Origin: Arctopsyche grandis
Lineage: Eukaryota; Arthropoda; Insecta; Trichoptera; Hydropsychidae
Direction of reading: 5' to 3'
Length of the DNA stretch: 64,000 nucleotides
Assembly (NCBI RefSeq): GCF_051622035.1
Contig: NC_135364.1
Span: 25,908,501 to 25,972,500, forward strand
In this document: positions 38,303 to 50,500 of the stretch, in pieces
Layout of the letters: every line of letters starts with the position of its first letter
Position numbering within the stretch: position 1 is the first letter of the stretch
Made by a program: the position numbers and the translations under genes
Notes under the pieces: model-generated
The model's database searches: none
What the model was told of the DNA's origin: nothing
The model's input: only the letters and a program-made list of their open reading frames with translations

Positions 38303-41300
38303 TTACACGTGAGTCCGATGATCTGTCGGATCGTCTAATGCCATATGGATTTCATCATCACAATCTGTATAGAATAAATCAGTATCTTTTTCAAAACCAG
38401 GATTTATTTGTCCTTCCATACCTGATAAAAAATATGTCAATACAAAAATATAAATTGAGAATTGTTTTAAGTATGTATATTTTATGAAATATTTGAAATG
38501 AATGTAATACTGCGAGAATTTTCATTGAATTCAGGTGGTAAAGTATCATTCCATATTTTCTCCTCTGGATCAAAATCAAACAGTGGAGGTAAAACTTGAT
38601 GTGGAATTGGGAAGAAGGAAGCGTCACTGTTCCTATGCTCAACCTCTTCTTGAAAGAGCAATGAACTATAATTTCAAAAACAGTAAAAATATCATATTAT
38701 GACGTTTGCTTAACAGTAATAGTCAACTTTTTTACCTGACATAGTCGTTGAAACAATTGTACCTCCAAATTAAATACAAAATAATCAAAAATACAACCAG
38801 CACTCCAACTGACACCCAAATCCATGCCATTAAAATTGCGTGATCATCGGGAGCGTCATATTTCTGAAATCATTTTTGTGTCAACTTATAAACATTCAAA
38901 CATTCAAAATATACATACATTTATTTATTTTATCCTTAATTTATACCAGGAAGGCCTAACATGTAACCCCAATTCGCCTTCCTGGTCAGAAACATTGTAC
39001 ATTTGATACAAATATTATTAGTATCATACAAAGTACATATCAATTAATATCCACAGAGACATTTATGATCAAATTTGTAAATTTACTGCATTTTATACAA
39101 TTCAACGAAATTCGAGACTACTGAAAACTCGAAATTTTGCTAGAAAATGGGTAAGGCTGACAATTTGTTGGAACCGTTGCAATGAAAATCAGATAAATTG
39201 TCAAACTCTAATAGGAAACGATCGGCCTGGAGACACAAATCCAAGGTATGGCCAGCAGAAACCAGTAGGATTTGAATCCTATCAATTAACATCCATAGAC
39301 ATCTGTGGCAAAATTTGGAAATTTGCAGGATTTTATACAGTTCAGCGAAATTCGAGACTACTGAAAACTCGAAATTTTGCTAGAAAATGGGTAAGGTTGA
39401 CAATTTGTTGGAATCGTTTCAAAGAAAATCAGATAAAACAGGTGACTCTGATAGAAAACGATCGACCTGGAGTCACAAATCCAAGGTATGACCAGCAGAA
39501 ACCAGTGGGATTTGAATCCGTGACCACTCGTTCACAGCTTTATATGCTAACCGCTAGTGTATTCTGCTGGTTTTATTGGCTTGATTCAAATTTTGTTTAA
39601 TATTACAGTTAATAATGACTAATTTGTCAATGAACAAAGTGAGGGCCCTTCTATATATAATTACTACCGCCATCTATGTATAAAATTAATGGCTACCAAA
39701 TGTCACCGAGATTAAAAATCTTCAGACCTGAAATGCTTCTTAAACGATATTTTATCTCTATCGTAATGGCGGAGGATCCATTTACTTATATGTATTGATG
39801 ACCAAAATGAGCAATATGGCAAAGTATGAAAACGATCGGATAAGAGGCAAACTTTTTCCTGAATTGTAATCGTAAGTGAAACGTAAGGGAGGTATGTAAT
39901 AAAAATCAATATTTGTCTGTCTGTCTGTCTCGAATAGGCTCCTAAATCACTGAACCGATTACAATGGAACTTTCAGGATTTGTTGTATGCATGTCTGGCA
40001 AGATTACTGTGAAAAAAATCGCCCAAAATCGGGAACGGAAACGGGAAAAACAGGAAGGAGTGTCATTGCAACGCATTGTTCCATTGTTAGGGTAAACATT
40101 GCAACACCTGCGTTGTTGGGTAAAATAAACAAACAATTGAATTAAATTTTCAAGTAGACAGATGGGAACGGGAACGAGAACGGGAACGGGAACGGGAACG
40201 GCAATTGCATGCGTTATTGTAGCGTTGCAGCCCATGCCGGGTTCAGCTAGTATTACATAATAATAAGATCTAATAATGCTTGTTAGAGAATAAGCATTAA
40301 TAAATAGTTATATGTAATTATGGATATTTCAAATATGATATAATAAAAACCTGTAAATGTTCTGGCAAACTTCTATCAAGAGATGCCCACATATCGTCGA
40401 GATGTGCCGTTGTTAATTCATAGCCGTCGGTGATGTTGTTGAAATTAACGGGGATTGAATATTTTATGGAAATACAACTATCCCAGCCGGGCCAATTCAT
40501 TGAGCAATTTTGAACAATGTGAAAGTTTATATTTTCCAATCTGAAAAACAAAATTGTAAACAATTTTATATAATATGTATATTTGAATTATTGTATATTT
40601 CACCCAATTACAACAAGCATCAACATGGAATGTATATTATGTAGGAAATTTAAACTTAAAAGCTTGTTGTATTTAATATTATAGCAATATAAATAATCAT
40701 AATACATATACGAGAAAATAAATACATATAAAACATTGTGAAATAAAAATATTTTGATTATTTGTTTTATGTTTCTCTTTATTAACTCCCTTTGAAACTA
40801 GTTACAAACTTAAACAAGTAATATAGGTTTTCTTTATATCTATTTATATTATACATACAATATAAATAGTAATAATAAATACTTTATACTTTCGACATAC
40901 AAATTATATAATAATTTTTGTATATATTTTAAATACTGACATTAAATTTAATATTAAATAAAATAATACTGGTTCTTTAGTTAGTAAAGGCCATAGTATA
41001 TGTAACATTTAAGTTATTTTTATTAGTTTACCAATTACACATATCTTTTTAAATTTATTAAATCATGCGGAACTATTTATTTATATTATATTAGTCAAAT
41101 TCAATTGCAGAAAATACATATGTAAAACAAATCTAAATTTAATTTGTTGAATCATTACTATTACAAAGCTATATACCTACATATATTCAATTTATAACAG
41201 ATGATAAACTTTTGTAATTAAATATTTTCAATAAGAATAACATTTGACATATTGAGAGTTACATTTTACTTTTCTGCTTCCATTATTTTTACTTTTATTC

Positions 41301-44300
41301 CGTTCACTTTCATTATCATATTCTAGAATGGTTATTACATATAAATTCAAGATATATGGAAGACAGAAAGATATTTCAAGCATGTACATATCTTTCTAAA
41401 ATGCATCTAATTGCATTACCATTTTTTTTTTCATTTACAGCTATGAAACGACCCAACATTCAATTACCTACTTTATAATGCCTTATACTGTATGTATATT
41501 ACTTTTATAAGTATTATCTAACAAATTTTCAGCAACAATGACTTTGAAATCGAATACAATAGTCAAATATTGTTTAGTAAGTTTAAGTTCAATAATATAT
41601 TATACATATGTATATTATTATTAATTGTTGAAAATAAAATTTTTGTATAAACGTTCAGGCATAACAAAATAAAGCATTATTTGTATGCAGCGTAATGTAA
41701 TATTTGTATCAAATATAAAATACATTTTTCAATAGTATGTATATGATATGTATGTATGTTTGAAGAATATAAACATGTATATATACTTTCAATTTGGTAA
41801 AATCTTTATTAGTAATACTGAAATTTTTATTATTGGCATATGAAGAAATTTTTGTGGGTGCAGAAGTATTTCAATAGATACATATAGAATAAGTGCAATT
41901 CATAACTTTTAGGAAGAATTCAAGTAGTTTTGAATCATATAAGACATGTTCATTCAATGTCAATACATTTTATACCAATTTCTCTTCAACAATCTTACTA
42001 TTGTTCTTTTGCTCAATTCTGTCCTCCTTTATGTTCGTCGCTCTGGTGATTTCATTCAGGGTCATCATCCGGGGCGACGATTTCTCATCTTGACATTCCG
42101 ACAGCGGAATGCATTTTGAAGTGGACTGTTCGGAGGAAGCCCCTAATCACAAAGCTGTCGGAGTCACATTTCCACTCTTATAATCCTTCTTCATATTCAC
42201 AGCCACGTGTTCGTGACTGCTCACTACTAGCTATGTCTGCGACTGAACCATGGATATGCTCGTGGATTCAGTCATAGCTGGAGCATGAGACTTTTCACTA
42301 GTCGAGTCGTACAGTGGAAACTCACAGCACATTATAAACTTCAGAGATTTCGGTACTTCGACATAGATCGCAGGTGGAATAGGTATCAGAGGCGAAGTCG
42401 AAGATTTGTAATACCTATAATCAGGATTATCTCTATACTTCTCATCAGACGACCTTTCTAGCAGCGGAATTCCAGATAAAAACAATATAATCAGAGTAGT
42501 GAAGATCGGCGACAGTATTGCAATCCACTCCATACCTTGAATCACATTCAGAGATATTATGAATATACCCCACCACAGTACGATTTCACCAAAGTAGTTG
42601 GGATGTCTAGAAAGTCTCCACAGTCCATCGTTGCACCATTTTCCACTGTTAGCTGCATCTTGTCTGAACGAGAACTTTTGAAGGTCTGCATACGTTTCAG
42701 CAAGGAGACCAATGATGAATATCCCCGTTCCAGCTGAATCTAATGTCGTCATTGTCTTTGGAGCTTTCGGATACGAATGATGGGGTGAGTTTACTATGAT
42801 CACTGGAAGACTTACTATGTAAACCCAGAATGCTTGAAATGTGTAGAATACGCCGAAGCGAACCACATTACTCTTTCTGTCTTCGAATTGCTTGTCACGT
42901 CCAATTTGGAGTATTCTATACATGAGATAGCCTGAGAGGCGAGCTCCCCACAGACATACCAGGACTGTCACCATGAGCTGTCTGCTGTCGTAACTCTTGG
43001 ATTGGCTCCCGCCTTGTCCCAGGAAGAAGGTCACGAGGGCTATGATTATGAAATTGACACCTCCTGTGAAATCGGTCAGCTTGTCGCATTGAAAAGCTGC
43101 AGCTATCACGAAAAATATGACTTGCATCACACACGTCACCATGGCGCTGATGGCCAGGTTGTTCTTGTCCAGTAGTGGTATCATTCTGACGTTTGTATAT
43201 TAATCCACGTATTGTTTCGTAACGATGCGGCAAATTTGAATCGGTGTGTCTCTGTGCAGTTCCGGTATTGACATTATGTCGGTCACGTATGTAGGTCAAT
43301 CGTTGATTATATTTAGAACGCGTTTATTCACGCGGGAGTTAATCGGCCGACTCTGATTCGTCTGCTCGGTTTCCGGCTTAGGTTATTGCGTCACTTCCGG
43401 TCGTGGAAAATGGCGGAACTGGAGCGCGTCGCGTGAAAAGCGTCCCGACGCTTTGGAAACGACGCTGAGATGCGTCGTCATTTGATAAATACGCTTGCGC
43501 AAGATACGGAAAAGCTGTGTTGCCCAACGTGAAATTATTTCAGGAAAATTCTGTATATATGTATATGCTACAGTCGAAGTGTACATATTTTCACTTGTAA
43601 TATATTCCAACTGGCGTTTTAGGTCATTCATATTCGAATACTAGTCTATCTATACATATATAGCCAGCAGTTTGGCTTAATGGTAGCGTATATATTTAGC
43701 ACAATTGCGATCGATGGTTCGACTCACCATACTGCTGGTTAGATTTGGGGGTTTTGTGACTACAAATTTATTAATAAAAAGAACAGTAATGTTGATGAAG
43801 AAAAGAAAAGAACAGGAATGAATAATATAAATATTAAAAATTTATGTTGTTTTATATTTTTCTGATGAACAAATTTTTTTAAGTATTACTGGGTTTGCTT
43901 TTAAATGAGAATGAAATTCTTGGTAGGATTTCATAAAATTGATTTTAATTAACAGCATCGTTTTATGAATTGCGTTTTTTCGGTTTCACAACTTTTTCAT
44001 CTGTGAAAAGACTCTTTCTACGTGTGTATTAGTTCCGGGCAGGCATAAAATGTATTCAATAATTATACGATATATATAATAATTCAATAAATATACTCTA
44101 TTTTTGAAAACGGGACATTTCGACGTCCCGAAGCTGTGCTTGGGGACAACGGGAAGGTCCCGTCACTTTAGGTATGATAGACCGAGGCTTAGACTTAATT
44201 TTGCACGTACTTAATAACATGACTATGATAACCGATATTGTATTGAAAAATTTATCTTTATATCTACAATTTCAGGGCAAAGTATGAAAATTTTCTTACA

Positions 44301-45850
44301 TTGTGACATTTTCAGCTATAGTGATGTTTTCTTTTTCGCAATAATTTTCTGCAATTACAGCTAGAACCTTTTTGAATTCAGTGCTATTATCAGATTCGTG
44401 AAATTGTTGAGCAGTCATTCCCTTCAAATACAGATAAGCATACTCCAATGGTTCGAGTATGAGTGGCGGTGGATGTTCAGTGATCGGAGGCGGAGTTGTG
44501 GTTATTTTTTCACCTATATATCAATCAATGAAACTATTATTAAATTAGCCAACATTGAATGATATATTTTAAATTTTAAAACTATTTGTTAAATATAATT
44601 TAAAATACTTGAAATATTCAAACTTATTTTTATTCAAAGATTCTGTATGTATTTTTAAAATCTATACTTACCAAGGCTTTTCAGTTGAATTTCAAAGCCT
44701 TTATAATTTATTTCCTCATCAGGAGAAGCATTAAATTTTATATATAATTCATCCAAATGAACTAGTCTATATTTTCGTTCAGTTTTTAAAGACCACGTTA
44801 AATATAATGGATTTTCATTTTCTTCCTTTGCACCACCTAAAGTTTATTTGAAATAAATAATACGTACATATATGTATGCATATGATCAATTTTATCATAA
44901 TATTAATAAAGGATTGTAAATAGGTTTTTGAGCTCTTTTTCCTATTATGCTGTAGATTAACATTAGAATAATATAATACTATGATTACCAACCAAATTAA
45001 ATTAAATTGTAAAATAGAAAATGACCAGTAGATTAGTAGCTATTAAAATAGATATAAGATGTATTGTGAACATAATTTCGTAATAATAAAAAGCATTTAA
45101 AAATCAAACATCATAATATTAATCAAATTATTGAGTGAAATTGTAAACCAAAAACAATGTCTGTCTTCGGCCATACATATATGCATAATACATATTATGA
45201 TTTAACCTCCAATTTCACAATCCGACTGTAATTAATCAATATCCTGAGCAAACTTATAATAAAATTGCACATTACATATAGTCAAAATTGTACAATACCT
45301 GGTTTTATAAGTATATAATCCTGTTTAGGTCCATTTAAATCTAATGCTTTAATTATAACTTCTACTCCATATCCAATGCCATTCACAATTCTCCATTCTT
45401 CTATTACCCCTTTGAGTATAGTATTTGGATACTTATAATTTATAGTTCGATACTCATCAGTGTCAAGTTCTATTACAGTTAACGCAGATACACTCACTGA
45501 AAATTAATGTATTACATTAAATATGAAAAGTACACAAACAAAGCTATTTCAATCATGCAATAAGGATTGTAAATAGGTTTTTGCGCTCTTTTTCCTATTA
45601 TGCTGTAGATTAACATTAGAATATTATAATAATATGATTACTAACCAAATTAAATTAAAATTGTGAAATAGAAAATGATCAGTAGATCAGAAGCTATTAA
45701 AATACATAGATAGATGTATTGTGAACATAATTTCGTAATAATAAAAAGCATTTAAAAATCAAAATCATATAATAATTGACGAATACCTTTGATACTGATT
45801 GATATCAGAAACAATGCAAAAGCCACGTTTATGTAATTTATATACTTCAT
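38303..45850 (-). CDS. Single-pass membrane protein with CUB-like and SEA-like ectodomain (410 aa)
   Basis: Eight exons: 45850-45787, 45496-45299, 44836-44672, 44513-44300, 40540-40351, 38863-38736, 38665-38511, 38421-38303; phases agree and total 411 codons with stop. Residues 1-21 are a signal peptide ([19 protein letters not shown]). About 22-145 look CUB-like: [45 protein letters not shown] Pro/Thr linker ([13 protein letters not shown]) follows, then about 170-275 resembles a SEA module ([32 protein letters not shown]). A TM helix spans about 287-309 ([20 protein letters not shown]). The tail of about 100 residues is acidic with [11 protein letters not shown] and NPGFE. I do not recognise a named orthologue; domain names are inference from motif order. 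Intron 4 (3.8 kb) holds an entire other gene. Confidence 0.8.
39031..39570 (-). mobile_element. Tandem dimer of the tRNA-derived SINE
   Basis: Two copies on the minus strand share body and flank. The right one (about 39286-39570) keeps a full 79-nt tRNA-like head, 39492-39570, with complementary 7-base ends CCAGCAG and CTGCTGG. The left one (39031-39285) stops in the head at GGATTTGAATCC, where the shared TATCAATTAA flank begins again, so a segment of SINE plus flank has been duplicated in tandem. Confidence 0.72.
39655..39900. mobile_element. MITE of the ACATACCTC family, one end missing
   Basis: Contains CTACCGCCATCTATGTATAA, ATTGATGACCAAAATGAGCA and ends GGAGGTATGT; the ACATACCTC end is absent. 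Confidence 0.65.
39905..40250 (+). mobile_element. Second Helitron-type element with GGGAAC hexamers
   Basis: A (GTCT)n start, two tracts of GGAACG/GGGAAC hexamers (40020-40060 and 40160-40205), and the 3' end CATGCCGGGTTCAGCTAG (CTAG 40247-40250) followed by T. The 3' end differs from the array family. It lies in intron 5 of the CUB/SEA gene. Confidence 0.55.
40555..42225. other. Intronic, nothing recognised except probable 3' UTR of the nested gene
   Basis: AT-rich, with ACATACATATGT-type strings. From about 41930 to 42230 GC content rises and the sequence runs into the stop of the nested DUF1295 gene, so it is probably that gene's 3' UTR. Confidence 0.45.
42231..43184 (-). CDS. DUF1295 / steroid 5-alpha-reductase-like membrane protein (317 aa), intronless
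   Basis: One uninterrupted ORF from MIPLLDKNN to a stop. At least six hydrophobic segments: [75 protein letters not shown] and [12 protein letters not shown] with a following helix. The hallmark [15 protein letters not shown] lies at about 190-205; RHPNY is characteristic of DUF1295 and the related steroid-reductase/ICMT superfamily, where it helps bind the nucleotide cofactor. Length fits DUF1295 proteins, which are ER-type membrane proteins with unproven substrates. The tail after about 285 is Ser/Thr-rich. It sits inside intron 4 of the CUB/SEA gene on the same strand and is the most GC-rich coding stretch of that region. The 5' flank (43185-43480) is also GC-rich and may be its promoter. 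Confidence 0.9.
   Translation of the reverse strand: MIPLLDKNNLAISAMVTCVMQVIFFVIAAAFQCDKLTDFTGGVNFIIIALVTFFLGQGGSQSKSYDSRQLMVTVLVCLWGARLSGYLMYRILQIGRDKQFEDRKSNVVRFGVFYTFQAFWVYIVSLPVIIVNSPHHSYPKAPKTMTTLDSAGTGIFIIGLLAETYADLQKFSFRQDAANSGKWCNDGLWRLSRHPNYFGEIVLWWGIFIISLNVIQGMEWIAILSPIFTTLIILFLSGIPLLERSSDEKYRDNPDYRYYKSSTSPLIPIPPAIYVEVPKSLKFIMCCEFPLYDSTSEKSHAPAMTESTSISMVQSQT
43664..43738 (+). repeat. tRNA-like SINE head with 7-bp acceptor-like stem
   Basis: 75 nt with ends CCAGCAG and CTGCTGG, A-box-like TGGCTTAATGG and B-box GGTTCGACTCA. The anticodon arm does not pair well, and the same stem sequence caps the SINE head at 39492-39570, so it is a SINE-type head and not a functional tRNA. Confidence 0.6.
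44895..45108 (+). mobile_element. Jockey-like LINE 3' UTR remnant
   Basis: Near-identical to 34290-34520 from GATTGTAAATAGGTTTTTGA to AAAAAGCATTTAAAAATCAA. It is 5'-truncated to UTR only and sits in intron 2 of the CUB/SEA gene. Confidence 0.75.
45563..45769 (+). mobile_element. Second LINE 3' UTR remnant, same family
   Basis: Same sequence and same truncation point as 44895-45108, in intron 1 of the CUB/SEA gene, 18 bp from exon 1. Confidence 0.75.
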
Positions 45851-45899
45851 GTTGCCACAGTTATATATATTTGCACTTTTTAGTAAGTATAGAAATAAA

Positions 45900-47200
45900 T
45901 AAATCTAAATTCACATTTTATAAACGTCAAACTTTGAAAATATACTCAATCTAAGCCCACTCACTGCTCTGGTGCGATTGTAAAACAATATCTTTATCTG
46001 TCAATTTGCGTTTCAATAAAAGACATTGATAATATTTTATCTTCGATATGATATGCTTAATCTGAGGTATGCTATTAGTATTTGTGATAAAAATTTAGTC
46101 ATATTGCTTGTATGCGTGAATATTTGTATGATGAAATCTATCCAAAAGTACATAATTAGTAAAGAATTGAAAACTTTGGAATAAGAAAATGAAAACAGTA
46201 TTTAAAACAATAAGTTTTATTCAATTAATGGTAACAAATGGTAACATATTGGTATTACATACATACATAGAAGAATGTGTTAGTAAAATTTTACAAAAAA
46301 CTTAATATAAATATATAAATAAATTTTCTTATGTTCTACAGACTTATGTCACAATAATTATATATTTTCATTGACACGTATACATACTTTGTTAGTACAG
46401 TTTGAATAAATATATTTACAAATACAATCAGCACACGTACATGCATACCAAATTCCACAGTCAAAACTTACATATTTACCGAAAAAAACGCAGAAATTCA
46501 GAGCAAAAGATTACTATTTTGCATATGCAACATTTTGTACATATGAGCCATTATATTTGAAAGTGGCATAAGATCTTTCCACAGATTTTATTCTAATGAT
46601 ATGATTTTAGAAATAATTTTAACTATAAATTAAAATATAGCAGTTTTTTTCTTATATGTCAAACAGAAATAGTGTTTTTGGAACTGGATTTTCTAAAATT
46701 GGATTTCCGCCACTCTCACATATAACGGTGCATACATACATATATATACGTATATATACATATATATATTTTTTTATAACTTGGAAATTCCTACGAAAAT
46801 ATGATTATATATACATAGATATCTTTGAACACAAAATAATAATAAAATGAGTGACTAAGCAATTTTTATCACACCCCCAAAATCTTACAATAAATAAAAT
46901 ATTAAATTTGACACAAACTGAATTTTAAAAAATATATTATTATTTATGGTGAAACTCCACAAAATATTGAAAAAAATGACTAACATAATATTTTTTTCAC
47001 ATGTTTAAAATATGCATTATTATGTTGAATTTCTTAATTTTTGTATTCATAAATGTTTATAAAAATATTGATGAATTATTAACTGTTGAATATATTCAAT
47101 ACGTCACAAATATATAAATAAAGTTTATCAAAAAGTCTTTTTTTCTCTTATCAAAGAAATAATTATGTAAATATATAAACTTTTTATATATAATATGTAA
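45900..47200. other. Intergenic, repeats only
   Basis: AT-rich with short TA/TACA runs. A block around 46530-46740 (TTTGAAAGTGGCATA and GTGTTTTTGGAACTG) recurs at 58385-58690, so it is repeat-derived. No gene recognised. Confidence 0.5.
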
Positions 47201-47208
47201 TATACGAA

Positions 47209-47348
47209 GGGCTGAAAACCAGACTGGTACAAGTGACATTTTTAAAATATCTGGCTTAATTGCTAAAATAATAGTATATATGAAATGCTATTATTTTAGC
47301 ACCAGCTTTTTTTAAAAATGTCACTTGTACCAGTCTGGTTTTCAGCCC
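47209..47348. mobile_element. 140-bp fold-back element
   Basis: Perfect 39-bp inverted arms, 47209-47247 and 47310-47348, beginning GGGCTGAAAACCAGACTGG. The centre is itself palindromic (GCTAAAATAATAG and its complement). It lies about 160 bp 3' of the NOX stop codon; if it falls within the 3' UTR the mRNA would carry a long hairpin. No clear target duplication. Confidence 0.8.
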
Positions 47349-47504
47349 GTCATATGGTAAAATTTAACAAGAAAATATCGAAATATATATCATTGAAATG
47401 GTAACTTCGATTAATTTTGGCTTTGAAGACAATTCTTTATGCATTTTTAACCTAAACTGTAAACGTTATTAAAGAATTCGTGATATATTTAACATTTGAT
47501 TCAA

Positions 47505-50500
47505 TTAAAACGCTTCTTTTCTGAAACTGAAGCCGAATTGATCACACTTTACTCTCAGCGATCTTGCAAGTTGAGGTGGTCCGCAATAGAATACGGTCAC
47601 TTTCCCTTTCTTTTGATTTTGAATTTGTTTAAACACCTTATCCCAATTGGGACGACCGGCATTTGTCCTCGTCTTCAATCCAGTAATCAAATCGCGCTTT
47701 TCCTAAAATTTAAATCATACATTTCAAAGCATACATTCAAGAAAATTTCCGTTTGATCATCTCTGAAAGCTTTATAAAACCACAATACTTTTTCATGGAG
47801 AAGATCCAACGCCAGTTGTAACCCTACTGCTTTCATATCACACTTTTGCAAAGCACTTGTGATGTACATGTGCATATCGAGGAACCTTTCCATGGCCCCG
47901 CCTAACTCGGCCTGCTCCATTTCTAATTGAGACAACAAAGATACAAACCATTCAAAGGAACGTTGCTCACGATTTATCCAGAAGAAGTCCACCTTAAAAA
48001 AATCATTATTCAAACATTTAAAAGGAAAAACACTGTATACTTCACTTAGTATTACATAGATAGTGTTGACTTTACTTTTCGCAGATTCATGATGGTCGGT
48101 GGTATGTCACTACCCCATGTAAAATCACATTTCGGACAGGAATGTCTTGCTTTCCAGTATTTGTGCATGATAGATTGCAGAATAGACGCGAACGGTGTGA
48201 CACCGATCCCCGTCGCCACGAGAACGGCATGCTGAGCTCGGAAGATGTGTGAAGATGGTGCACCGTATGGACCATCCAGGTATATCTGATCACATTTAAA
48301 TATTTATACTGACTTTGAATTTGAATTTGTCTTTAATCATTAATGAAATAGTACCCGACAGACCGAGCATTACTCGGAAAAGAGGTTATGGCGGCATTAA
48401 GAATTTTTGTATGTGTTACAGTCGAAGGGTATTTTCAGTTGTAATATGTATATTCCAACTGACGTCTTAGGTTATTCATATTCGAATATAATTCAATAGT
48501 AAATTATATCTCTACAACCACAAATGCACTTTCAACAATGTGCGCCAGTTGTAATATGACAGCACTGATGTTTTACAAAGGTTGTTGTTATTTTCAGGTA
48601 ATATATATGCGAATTATTGGCTATTTGCAGTTACTATATCTGCGACAGGCGCAAAGCCTTCTGCGCATGCGCGTGTACTTATAATCCGATTATATTTTCT
48701 TACATTTAATGTATGCTAGACTTGTTTAATCAATCGTTCATTATACATGAGGCAAATAAATTTCGCACGCTATTATAATAGATTTACATCATTTAGCTAT
48801 GTAGTTCGCGGCTTGTACTTGTATGTAGGTATTATGCGTTGTATATGATAATAATTTTCTAACAATTAATAATATTAACTAATTTGGATTATATTTTTTA
48901 CTCTACGTCACTTTACGAGTTCGAACTAAATTTTAAGAGGTTTAAAACAAAATTTCAACAGTAAACACGCTGACAGTGACAGTTCACGCGCATGCGCAGA
49001 AGGCTTTGCGCCTGTCGCAGATATAGTACCTGCAAATAGCCAATAATTTGCAGATATAGTACCTGCAAATATCCAATAATTTGCAGATGTAGTACCAGGA
49101 AATAGCCACAACCGTTTTACAAATGTTTTGGTATTCAATAATGCGTTAATATTTTCTAGATATTACGAATAAAGGATAGGCGGTCGATTTATATTTGGAC
49201 AAAAAAATGGGTTCACCATTGTCAATTTCTAGTCATATTTTAATTTCTATGATCATATTTTAATTTCTATAGCCTTTTTTGTGCTCTCTAGCTTTGTAGG
49301 ATAATATTAATCAACCCTCTTTCTTTGGAAATAGAAACCGAGCGCCGAAGTCTAGTAATGAGTACCGTTTTCACGAAAACCTAACCTCTCCATCTTACCT
49401 GGTACCAACTTATAGTCGAACTGTATTTTCAGTTGTAGTATATTTTGACCAGTTGGAATATAATTCGCCATATGAATCAACTTACGTGGGTTAGACGCAA
49501 TATATTCCAACTAGTCAAAATATATTACAACTGAAAATACACTTCAACTATAACGGTAGTTGGTAGCAGCGTAGATGGAGTATGTTCCAACTAGTCAAAA
49601 TACATTACAACTGGAAGATAAACTTCAACTGAAACATACACACAATGATAAAATAAGGCAACAAAGATAACAAACGAAAACAATTTCATGCCGATGCAAT
49701 TACTGAGTCACTTTTATAAATGCAACTGTATTTTCAGTTGCAATGTAGTTTTTTACCAGTTGGAATGTAATTCGTCATATGAATCAACTTACGTGGGATA
49801 GACGAAATATATTACAACTGAAAATACACTTCAACTATAACGGTAGTTAGTATGAGGTTAGATAGAATATATTCCAACTAGTTAAAATATGTATATTACA
49901 ACTAGAAGAGACACTTCAACTATAACATATACATACAACTCATATAAAAAAGCGAGAATTTTCATGAGAAATTGATAACTACTATATACATATGTAAAGA
50001 TTAATACTTGTATATGCGCAAATCTACAGTTTTAAATTTAGAATTATAAATTTAGTATACATAGGTACACTAGTAGCTAGAATTTAGTATACATAGGTAC
50101 ACTAGTAAAAAAGAATACAATACTATTCAACTTTTACCTGCTGGAGCAATTCAGCCATATAAATATGCATTTTAATTCAAATTGAAATTTATTATTTCAT
50201 TGTTTTTTTTATACTTTATTTATTTTTCATTTGTTGATTTTTTGTATAAATTTACATACATATAAGTTCATATATAGCATTTTAAAAATCAATTCCTCGT
50301 CTTTTCAATATATATTAATTTAAATCAGTAAATGGTAGTAAATATTAGTAATTATTAAAATCGTTGTACCAGTTTTTGAGATAAATTTGAAAAATATACA
50401 AAAATAGGTTATTATAGGAATAGTATATATGTATGTAATAGTATACCTCTAACGGTTTTCCTACTGGATAGTTTATGTAAGGGAAATCATGTGACGTTGA

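Noticed and set aside
42916-43299. 127-codon frame overlapping the DUF1295 gene
   Set aside because: Alternative frame of the same strand without recognisable domain; the 317-codon frame carries RHPNY.
43664-43738. Functional tRNA gene
   Set aside because: Acceptor-like stem and B box are good, but the anticodon arm does not pair and the same head is found on a SINE at 39492-39570.
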